Of a stretch of 5,544 nucleotides of DNA, positions 1 through 5,544 are shown in pieces. The stretch comes from Akkermansiaceae bacterium (GTDB lineage Bacteria; Verrucomicrobiota; Verrucomicrobiia; Verrucomicrobiales; Akkermansiaceae): contig JAQGPE010000254.1 of NCBI GenBank assembly GCA_028293225.1, positions 1 to 5,544 on the forward strand. The letters are read 5' to 3'. The position numbers and the translations under genes were made by a program. The notes below the pieces were generated by a model, which was given only the letters and a program-made list of their open reading frames with translations, was not told where the DNA came from and did no database searches. The stretch's first letter is position 1; every line of letters begins with the position of its first letter.

Positions 1-1
1 T

Positions 2-1996
2 GGCGGCCTGGTGAAGACCACGGCCGTCAGCGGCGATCACCAGGGCGCGGGCTTCTGGGCGGCGGGCAGCGGCACTGCGCGGACCCTCAATCTGAATGGC
101 GGCGTGCTGGAGGTGAACCGCTTCCTCAAGGGCGGCGGCAACCAGGCGCTCGGCATTCATTTCAACGGCGGGACGATCCGGGCGGCGGGAAACGCGGCGC
201 AGTTCTTCACCTCGGGCAGCGGGTCCATGGGCGGCTCGGCGGGCTTCACCAGCGCCGACTTCGAGGTCCAGGCGGGCGGGCTCCTTTTCGATACGAACGG
301 CTACGAAGTCGGCATCGCACCCGGTCTCGGCGGCCCCGGCGGCCTGACGAAATCCGGCGGCGGCGCGCTGTATCTGAACGGGGCGAACACCTACGCGGGG
401 CCGACGACGGTCAGCGCGGGAACGCTCGGCGGCACGGGCTCGGTGGCAGGAGCGGTGAACATCGCGGCCGGGACCACGCTTTCGCCGGGAGTGAGCACCG
501 GCACTTTCACGGCGGGCTCGGTCGCGCTGGCGGGGACGTATCGCTGCGACATCGACGACACGCTTTCCGACCAGCTGGTGGTGAATGGCGCGCTGGACCT
601 GACCGGCGCGACGCTCGACCTCCGCCAGGCCGCGCCCGCCAGCCGGCCGGTGATCCTCCTGGCCCGCTACGGCTCGCTGACCGGCCAGTTCGCCAGCGTG
701 ACCGGCCTGCCCTCCGGCTACGTGCTGGACTACGCGTATCAGGGCGGCAATCAGATCGCGCTGGTGCTGCCCGGCGGCTCCCGCTTCGGCGCGTGGGTCA
801 CCGGCTACTTCCCCGGCGTGACCGATCCGCAAATCACCGGCCCGGACGCCGACCCCGACCACGACGGCCAGCCGAACGCGCTGGAGTTCGCCTTCGGCGG
901 CCTCCCCAACCAGAACGGCTCCACCGGCGCGGTCCAGGTGATCCCGGGCGAAAATGGTGGTGCTCCTACCTTCACCGTAGCAGTCCCCCAGGGCACGCCC
1001 GCCTTCACCGGCAGCCCCTCGCCTTCCGCCACCACGCAGGGCTACATCCTCACCGTGGGGGGTAGCGATGACCTGCTCAGCGACAATGTGCCGGTCACAC
1101 CGGTCCCGCCCCTGGCCACCGGCCTGCCCGCCGCACCCTCCGGCTACGAGTACCGTAGTTTCCGCCTGGCCCAGCCGCTGCCCGCTCCGGGAAAGGGCTT
1201 CCTGCGCGTCTCCGCCACCCCCTACACCGGCGAGGACCTGGCCGTCGGCGATTTTGACGGCCCCACCTTCGGCGACTGGATCAGCACCGGCACCGCCTTC
1301 AGCCTGGGGCCCGCGACCGGCAGCGAACTCGCCCAACTGGAGATCACTCATGCCGATGGCGGCGTGGCCAGCAGCGAGAAGCAGGACGACGGACCCACCG
1401 GCACGCTGACCTCTCCGGTGTTCCGCATTTCGCGCCGCTACCTGGCCTATCGGATCGGCGGCGGCGACTACGAGCACGACGCCTGCCTGAACCTGCTGGT
1501 GGACGGCCAGGTGGTGAAGAGCGCGACCGGCCGCACCAGCGACAACCTCATCGAGGCCTCCTGGGACCTGCGGAAATTCGCCGGCAAGGACGCTCAGATC
1601 CAGATCGTCGACCGCGCCGAGGGCAACTGGGGCCACGTCAATGTCGGCCGCATGTTCCAGACCGACTCCCCGCCGGTGCTGCCGCTGCAAAAGGGCGTCC
1701 TCTACCACGAAAGCCTGCGCCCCCAGCTCCACTTCACGGCCAAGCAGGAAATCATGGACCGGCTCAACCCCGGAGAGCGTCAGGAAGGCTGGCTCAATGA
1801 TCTCAACGGGATGATCTACTACGGCGGCGAGTACCACCTCTTCGCCCAGCGCTGGAACAAGTGCTGGATCCACGCCGTCAGCACCGACCTGCTGCATTGG
1901 CAGGAACTCCCGCCGGCATTCTGGGAGGACCCGCTCGACAGCGGCGTGCAGTCCGGCACCTGCGTGGTCGACTACCAGAACACCTCCGGCCTTTAG
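2..1996 (+). CDS. PATR beta-helix / GH32 fusion protein, upstream fragment (5' partial, ends at in-frame TAG)
   Basis: This is the N-terminal part of a large, probably secreted or surface glycosidase. The frame is already open at base 2 (G-G-L before the GTG at 11), so the true start and any signal peptide lie outside the window. Residues below count from that GTG. About 1-256 is a Gly/Ala/Thr-rich beta-helix passenger with a PATR motif at 110-139. About 257-408 is a verrucomicrobial hinge with an Asp-rich calcium loop (281-292), ending in 'GKGFLRVSATP'. About 414-555 is an accessory beta-sandwich ('DFDGPTFGDW', 'LLVDGQVV', 'GHVNVGRMFQTD'), as found ahead of GH32 domains in PVC bacteria. From about 570 the GH32 catalytic domain begins ('RPQLHFT', then 'WLNDLNG' with the predicted nucleophile Asp597). 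Translation stops at TAG after residue 661, inside the five-bladed propeller, so this fragment alone should be inactive. Substrate (levan, inulin or other fructan) is inferred from the family only. Confidence 0.85.
   Translation, partial: GGLVKTTAVSGDHQGAGFWAAGSGTARTLNLNGGVLEVNRFLKGGGNQALGIHFNGGTIRAAGNAAQFFTSGSGSMGGSAGFTSADFEVQAGGLLFDTNGYEVGIAPGLGGPGGLTKSGGGALYLNGANTYAGPTTVSAGTLGGTGSVAGAVNIAAGTTLSPGVSTGTFTAGSVALAGTYRCDIDDTLSDQLVVNGALDLTGATLDLRQAAPASRPVILLARYGSLTGQFASVTGLPSGYVLDYAYQGGNQIALVLPGGSRFGAWVTGYFPGVTDPQITGPDADPDHDGQPNALEFAFGGLPNQNGSTGAVQVIPGENGGAPTFTVAVPQGTPAFTGSPSPSATTQGYILTVGGSDDLLSDNVPVTPVPPLATGLPAAPSGYEYRSFRLAQPLPAPGKGFLRVSATPYTGEDLAVGDFDGPTFGDWISTGTAFSLGPATGSELAQLEITHADGGVASSEKQDDGPTGTLTSPVFRISRRYLAYRIGGGDYEHDACLNLLVDGQVVKSATGRTSDNLIEASWDLRKFAGKDAQIQIVDRAEGNWGHVNVGRMFQTDSPPVLPLQKGVLYHESLRPQLHFTAKQEIMDRLNPGERQEGWLNDLNGMIYYGGEYHLFAQRWNKCWIHAVSTDLLHWQELPPAFWEDPLDSGVQSGTCVVDYQNTSGL
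338..427 (+). repeat. Autotransporter-associated beta-strand (PATR) motif
   Basis: Thirty codons encode 'GGLTKSGGGALYLNGANTYA' followed by 'GPTTVSAGTL'. This is a good match to the PATR consensus (G-x-L-x-K-x-G-x-G-x-L-x-L-x-G-x-N-T-Y-x-G-x-T-x-V-x-x-G-x-L, TIGR02601). It marks the beta-helical passenger part of the protein. Only this one clear copy is visible; further copies may lie upstream of the window. Confidence 0.85.
851..886 (+). other. EF-hand-like calcium-binding loop in the hinge domain
   Basis: Codons 281-292 encode 'DPDHDGQPNALE'. Asp at loop positions 1, 3 and 5, Gly at 6, Asn at 9 and Glu at 12 fit the 12-residue EF-hand loop pattern. Such Asp-rich loops are common in the 'GVTDP...NALEFAFGG' hinge regions of Verrucomicrobia exported proteins and probably bind calcium to stiffen the linker. 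Calcium binding is inferred. Confidence 0.55.
1994..1996 (+). other. In-frame TAG interrupting the GH32 domain
   Basis: The codon after 'QNTSGL' is TAG, and 'SDPATPPMVAFW' follows in the same frame. The frame then stays open to TGA at 3017-3019. GH32 motifs occur on both sides in correct order, so one base substitution (for example from CAG or AAG) explains the break. No frameshift is needed. TAG also ends the neighbouring minus-strand gene, which argues against a reassigned code. A sequencing or assembly error is possible. Confidence 0.85.
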
Positions 1997-2017
1997 TCCG
2001 ATCCCGCCACGCCGCCG

Positions 2018-3019
2018 ATGGTCGCCTTCTGGACCGGCAACGACAACCACAGCCACTGCATCTGCTACAGCCTGGATCACGGCCGCACCTGGACCCGCTA
2101 CGCCAACAACCCGGTGCTGGATTTCCCGGAACGCGACCCGAAGGTCTTCTGGCACGCTCCCTCTAACAAGTGGGTCATGGTCATGTATGGCGGCGGCCAG
2201 TATCACTTCCTCACTTCGCCGGATCTGCTGCACTGGACCAACACCGGCAACGCGGTCGACAACGCCTACGAGTGCCCGGATTTCTTCGAGATCCCGCTGA
2301 CCGGCAACCCCGCGGTGAAGAAGTGGGCGCTGATCCACGGCGACGGCTACTACTCGCTGGGTCGTTTCGACGGCAGCAGGTTCACTGCCGAGACCGATGT
2401 CCTGCCCTCCGATGTGGGCGGCTTCAATTTCTACGCCACGCAGACCTTCAACAATGTCGAGACCGGCGATGGCCGCCGCATTCAACTCGCCTGGATGCGC
2501 GGCTCGGACTTCCCCGGCATGCCCTTCAGCCAACAGGTCTCCTTTCCCTGCGAAATGACCCTGCACGAGACTCCGGCCGGCCTGCGCCTGTTCCGCCAGC
2601 CGGTCGGCGAACTGGCGACTCTCTACGACGGCGGCGGCCAGAGCTGGAGCGATCTCACCCTGACCAGCGGCCAGGAAATGCCTCTCGCCGCCACCGGGGA
2701 GTTCTACCGCATCCAGGCCCAGGTCAGCATCCCGGCCGGGGCGAAGCTGACCTTCAGCCTGCGCGGCTACCCGGTGACCGTGACCTCGACCAGCCTCGAC
2801 GGCGGCAGCGGGGCGGCCAGCGTTCAGGGCCAGATCGGCAGCGTGGACCTGCTGCTGGACCGCGCCTCGGTCGAGTCCTTTGCGAATGGCGGCGAGGTCT
2901 CCTGCACCCGCTACTTTCTGCCCGGGCAGGACGGCCTCTCGGTGAAAGCCAGCGGAGGAAATGTGACCGTGCAGTCGCTGAGCATCCACCCGCTGAAGTC
3001 GATCTGGGCAGGCCAGTGA
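2018..3019 (+). CDS. GH32 glycosidase, downstream fragment (rest of catalytic propeller and C-terminal beta-sandwich)
   Basis: This continues the upstream gene in the same frame after the TAG. The first ATG is 22 bases past the stop and has no visible Shine-Dalgarno sequence, so independent translation is doubtful. In residues from that ATG, 'FPERDPKVFW' carries the GH32 RDP box (Arg39-Asp40-Pro41, transition-state stabiliser). 'YECPDFFEIP' carries the EC box with the predicted acid/base Glu85. 'YATQTF' and 'LAWMRG' match later blades of the propeller. 'DRASVESFANGG' (281-292) is the characteristic strand of the GH32 C-terminal beta-sandwich, and the protein ends 'LKSIWAGQ' with no sorting signal. 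The nucleophile Asp is missing here because it lies upstream of the stop. With the stop read as sense, the visible protein would be 1002 residues. Most likely this is the 3' half of a pseudogene or of an intact gene with a base error. Confidence 0.8.
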   Translation: MVAFWTGNDNHSHCICYSLDHGRTWTRYANNPVLDFPERDPKVFWHAPSNKWVMVMYGGGQYHFLTSPDLLHWTNTGNAVDNAYECPDFFEIPLTGNPAVKKWALIHGDGYYSLGRFDGSRFTAETDVLPSDVGGFNFYATQTFNNVETGDGRRIQLAWMRGSDFPGMPFSQQVSFPCEMTLHETPAGLRLFRQPVGELATLYDGGGQSWSDLTLTSGQEMPLAATGEFYRIQAQVSIPAGAKLTFSLRGYPVTVTSTSLDGGSGAASVQGQIGSVDLLLDRASVESFANGGEVSCTRYFLPGQDGLSVKASGGNVTVQSLSIHPLKSIWAGQ

Positions 3020-3040
3020 GCCCGCAGCTCAAGCGGCAAC

Positions 3041-3070
3041 GGAGGGGGGACATTCTTGTCCCCCTGCTCC
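3041..3070. other. GC-rich imperfect hairpin between convergent genes (possible two-way terminator or REP-like element)
   Basis: GGGGGACA (3045-3052) pairs with TGTCCCCC (3057-3064) around a TTCT loop. An outer GGAG (3041-3044) pairs with CTCC (3067-3070) across a two-base bulge. It lies 21 bases past the GH32 stop and about 58 bases past the end of the minus-strand gene, so it could end transcripts from both sides. No T-run follows on either strand, so it is not a classic intrinsic terminator. The GGACATTC..GTCC core resembles palindromic repeats scattered in some Verrucomicrobia genomes, but one copy cannot show that. Confidence 0.45.
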
Positions 3071-3127
3071 ACACCTTGAGCTTGGTAAAACGAGGCGATG
3101 TCCGGAGCCCCTGCGCCCGCCTTTCCT

Positions 3128-5544
3128 CTACTTCTCCTCTAGTAGATACGCCAGCAAGTCGTAGAAATCCCGCTCCGCCAGCACGCTCTCGAAGGCCGGC
3201 GGCATCGGCGACGCGACGGGTTTGCCACGGCTCTTCACCCCGCTGAGGGGCAGCCGCTGGGGCTTTCCCGCCAGGTCCGTGAAGGTGAGGAAATCGCCCT
3301 CCTCGCGCAGATTCGTGCCGGTGATCGTCGCGCCATCGGTGGTCTCCAGCACCGCCACTCTAAACAGCGGATCGACATTGCGGTTCGGATCCAGGATGTC
3401 TTCGATCAACCGCTGCGCTCCCCGCGAGCGGATGCCGTCCAGGTTTGGCCCCAGCACGCCGCCCTCGCCGTGGAGACGATGGCAGGCCGTGCAGTTCGCG
3501 GCAAAGACCTCCGCCCCGTGACGCGGATCGTGAGCGCCGTCCTGATAGCCCTTCGCACGCGCGGCGATGACCCCATCCAGCCGGGCGTCCTCCGCCGGGA
3601 GATCCCGGGTGAGCTGGGCGGCCCGGTCACGCAGAGCCGGTGAGCGGTTGGCCAGATTCCCAGCGACCGGAGCCTTCCGCAGCAGGGTGGCGGAGACCTG
3701 GCCCTGCCCGATCAGGTCGAAGAGTCTTTCCGTGCCGGCATCGTCGCCGGCGAGTCCTACGGCAAGCTCCGTAGCGAACTCCCCCGCCGCCCCGGGCATC
3801 GCCTGCAGCATGGCCTCCTTCGCGGCAGGATCGCCGAGGCCGCGCAGCAGGGTCGCCGCCGCCCCATTGACCGCCGGATCCTTCAAGGCGGCCTGGAGCG
3901 GATCCAACGCGCCCGGGAGAACCGCCAGCGCCTGCAATGCCGCCACCCGGATGCCGGGGCTCTTCCGAGGATCCCGCGCGATCCCCTCCAGAGGCTGGCG
4001 AAACGACTCATCGCGCAGATCCCTCACCGCCCCCAGCGAGGCCACGGCCACCTTCTCTTCCGCCGCCTGCATGCCCTGGAGCAGCGCCACCTTCAGCCAC
4101 TCCGTGAAAGCCCCGGGAACCCGGCCGCCTTTCGCCGCCAGCGTCTGGGCCATGCTCCCGGCCAGCGGGATTTGCTCCGCAGCAGGCAGGGCGGTCAAGG
4201 CGGGCAGCAGCTTTTCCAAACCGGCCGCCTCCGCGTCGGGCAGGTCCAGCAGGGCCTTGCGCAGATGCTCCCCTGCCCTCGGCGCGTGGAAATGCGTGCG
4301 CGCCAGATGATCGAGCAGCGTCTTGGCCGACTCCGGCGAGTTCACCGCCAGCGAGACGTCGGCCACGAGCTGCGAGGCGGCCTCAGTGCCCGCCGTCACC
4401 TCCGCGTATCCACCCGGCCGGGACAAGCCCTCGCGCAGCGCTAGACGCAGCGCGTAGTCGAGTTGCGGATCGCCCTTTCCATCCACCCCCAGCAGATCGT
4501 TCAGCAGCCCCTCCGGATGGCGTGCGACCGCCAGCACCGCCGAGCGCCGCGTCCGGGCATCCGCCGATGAAAGAGCCCTCCGCACCGCCGCGCGATCCGC
4601 CTCCGTCCAGCGCTCCTTTCCCCCCAGCACCCGCAAAGCGAGAGAAGCCGCCGCCGAGTCCGCAACCGCCGGATCCACGCGGCCTTCCTTCCCGTTCCGC
4701 TGCAGCACAAAGGCCGCCAGCGTGCGGGTCAGCGGCGGCTGTGCCGGGTCGGCATTCACCTCCGCCAGCGAGGCCCCACCGGTTCCTCCGCCGCCTCCCA
4801 CCCTCATCGCCAGCTCATTCACCGCCATGCGCCGCACGGTCAGATTCGGGTCGCTGAGTTCCGCAGTGAGCGCTCTTTCATCCAGCCCGCTGAGGTCCGG
4901 CAGAGTCGCCGCCGGAGCCTCGCCGTGCTCGCCCTTCCACACGATCCGCCAGATCCGGCCGCGCCCACGATGATCGCGCCGCGGATCGGTCAGGGGCATC
5001 TCGTAGTGCCCGATGATCGAGTTGTAGAAATCCGCGATGTAGAGTGCGCCGTCCGGCCCCAGCTTGACCTGCACCGGGCGGAACCACGGGTCATCGCAGC
5101 TCAGGAAATCCGGCATCTCCACGGCCTGCGGGGACGAGCCCTGCCACTCGTAGCGGTCGCGGTTGATGCGGTGGGTCACCGGGTTGCCATTGAAGGTATT
5201 GCCCCGGAACTCCGCCGGGAACTGCTCCGCGCCATACCAGGCCAGGCCCGCGATGGCGCTGGAGCCGTGGTCGTGCTCCATGATCCGCGGGGCAAAGCCG
5301 AGACCGTCCGGCTGCTTGCCGATGCCCTCGTACCAGCCGCCGGGCAGCACCAGCATGGCCGGTCTACTATGGCTGTCGCAGGTATGGAAATCACCATGGT
5401 CGTCATCGGCCAGGCCAAAGGGATTGGTCTGGCCGTGCGAGTAGATCTCGAACCGCGAGCCATCGGGCCGGAAGCGATAGGTGTTGCCGCTGTCCACCAC
5501 CACGACCCGGCCGCTTTGATCCCTCACCTCGCTGTGGTTGGCAA
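3128..5544 (-). CDS. PVC-type putative membrane-bound dehydrogenase with HEAT-like repeats and C-terminal cytochrome c domain (5' partial)
   Basis: This is a predicted exported oxidoreductase of the Pirellula/Verrucomicrobium family (TIGR02604 N-terminal and TIGR02603 heme domains); its substrate is unknown. The frame is open to the right edge: 'NHSE' precedes the GTG at 5527, which is therefore probably an internal Val. Residues below count from it. About 1-200 is the end of a beta-propeller ('VVVVDSGNTYRF', 'GQTNPFGLADDDHGDF', 'MPDFLSCDDPWFRPV', 'LGPDGALYIADFY' at 156-168, 'GRIWRIV'). About 210-650 is Ala/Leu-rich and helical with HEAT-like units ('DPNLTVRRMAVNELA', 'DARTRRSAVLAVARHP', 'SPGIRVAALQALAVLP') and a poly-Gly loop near 244-251. 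About 665-799 is the mono-heme domain: 'ANCTACHRLHGEGG' binds heme through Cys679, Cys682 and His683, and Met775 in 'SPMPPAF' is the likely distal ligand. It ends in TAG. Such proteins probably pass electrons to a periplasmic chain. It is convergent with the GH32 gene, so not co-transcribed. Confidence 0.9.
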   Translation of the reverse strand, partial: ANHSEVRDQSGRVVVVDSGNTYRFRPDGSRFEIYSHGQTNPFGLADDDHGDFHTCDSHSRPAMLVLPGGWYEGIGKQPDGLGFAPRIMEHDHGSSAIAGLAWYGAEQFPAEFRGNTFNGNPVTHRINRDRYEWQGSSPQAVEMPDFLSCDDPWFRPVQVKLGPDGALYIADFYNSIIGHYEMPLTDPRRDHRGRGRIWRIVWKGEHGEAPAATLPDLSGLDERALTAELSDPNLTVRRMAVNELAMRVGGGGGTGGASLAEVNADPAQPPLTRTLAAFVLQRNGKEGRVDPAVADSAAASLALRVLGGKERWTEADRAAVRRALSSADARTRRSAVLAVARHPEGLLNDLLGVDGKGDPQLDYALRLALREGLSRPGGYAEVTAGTEAASQLVADVSLAVNSPESAKTLLDHLARTHFHAPRAGEHLRKALLDLPDAEAAGLEKLLPALTALPAAEQIPLAGSMAQTLAAKGGRVPGAFTEWLKVALLQGMQAAEEKVAVASLGAVRDLRDESFRQPLEGIARDPRKSPGIRVAALQALAVLPGALDPLQAALKDPAVNGAAATLLRGLGDPAAKEAMLQAMPGAAGEFATELAVGLAGDDAGTERLFDLIGQGQVSATLLRKAPVAGNLANRSPALRDRAAQLTRDLPAEDARLDGVIAARAKGYQDGAHDPRHGAEVFAANCTACHRLHGEGGVLGPNLDGIRSRGAQRLIEDILDPNRNVDPLFRVAVLETTDGATITGTNLREEGDFLTFTDLAGKPQRLPLSGVKSRGKPVASPMPPAFESVLAERDFYDLLAYLLEEK

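Noticed and set aside
1994..1996. TAG read as an amino acid through an altered genetic code
   Set aside because: The minus-strand neighbour ends in TAG exactly at the expected C-terminus of its cytochrome domain, so TAG appears to be a normal stop here.
1861..2166. A 101-codon frame spanning the TAG that could suggest a frameshift bypass
   Set aside because: Its translation is Arg/Pro/Leu-rich without GH32 similarity. The real coding frame is the same before and after the TAG, so no frameshift is involved.
3041..3070. Classic Rho-independent terminator
   Set aside because: A GC-rich hairpin is present, but no T-run follows on either strand, so only a weaker call is justified.
2170..3246. 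A 358-codon plus-strand frame overlapping the GH32 downstream half
   Set aside because: It is Arg/Pro-rich low-complexity translation of another frame over a segment with clear GH32 motifs, and it runs on into the convergent gene. It is a shadow.
3567..4310. A 247-codon open frame on the plus strand
   Set aside because: It lies wholly antisense to the dehydrogenase HEAT region, is Ser/Ala/Arg/Pro-rich as expected for a GC-rich shadow frame, and shows no recognisable domain.
5525..5527. GTG at the minus-strand frame edge as the real start of the dehydrogenase
   Set aside because: The frame stays open to the window edge, with family-like residues 'NHSE' before it, and the propeller would lack most of its blades if it began here.

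Overview
The window is GC-rich, roughly two thirds G+C by eye. It holds the parts of two large, typically verrucomicrobial genes that face each other. Three protein signatures point to Verrucomicrobiota (PVC group), perhaps a Luteolibacter/Haloferula-like lineage. These are an autotransporter-associated beta-strand repeat (PATR) protein, a hinge of the 'GVTDP..D.DPD.DG..NALEFAFGG' type, and a Pirellula/Verrucomicrobium-type dehydrogenase with a C-terminal c-type heme domain. The genus is a guess. No RNA gene, CRISPR array, insertion sequence or promoter was found. Both genes run off the window edges, so their starts and promoters are not visible.

Left part (2-3019, plus strand): one long reading frame for a modular extracellular protein. 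It runs from PATR beta-helix repeats through a hinge with an EF-hand-like calcium loop and a galactose-binding-like accessory domain to a glycoside hydrolase family 32 (levanase/fructosidase-type) catalytic domain with its C-terminal beta-sandwich. A single in-frame TAG at 1994-1996 cuts the frame between the catalytic nucleophile (Asp, upstream half) and the RDP and EC catalytic boxes (downstream half). Homology continues in the same frame on both sides, so this looks like a point nonsense mutation or base error rather than two genes.

Middle (3020-3127): a short gap between convergent genes. It contains a GC-rich imperfect hairpin at 3041-3070 that may act as a two-way transcription end or be a REP-like element.

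Right part (3128-5544, minus strand): the C-terminal ~800 residues of a PVC-type putative membrane-bound dehydrogenase. It comprises the end of a beta-propeller, a long HEAT-like alpha-helical section and a mono-heme cytochrome c domain (CTACH). Its N-terminus lies beyond the right edge.

The two genes are convergent and share no operon. A loose common theme is extracellular carbohydrate use: a fructan-degrading surface enzyme beside an oxidoreductase of a family often abundant in polysaccharide-degrading PVC bacteria. That link is inference. I see no evidence of a wholly new system. The most notable points are the split GH32 gene and its adhesin-enzyme fusion architecture.
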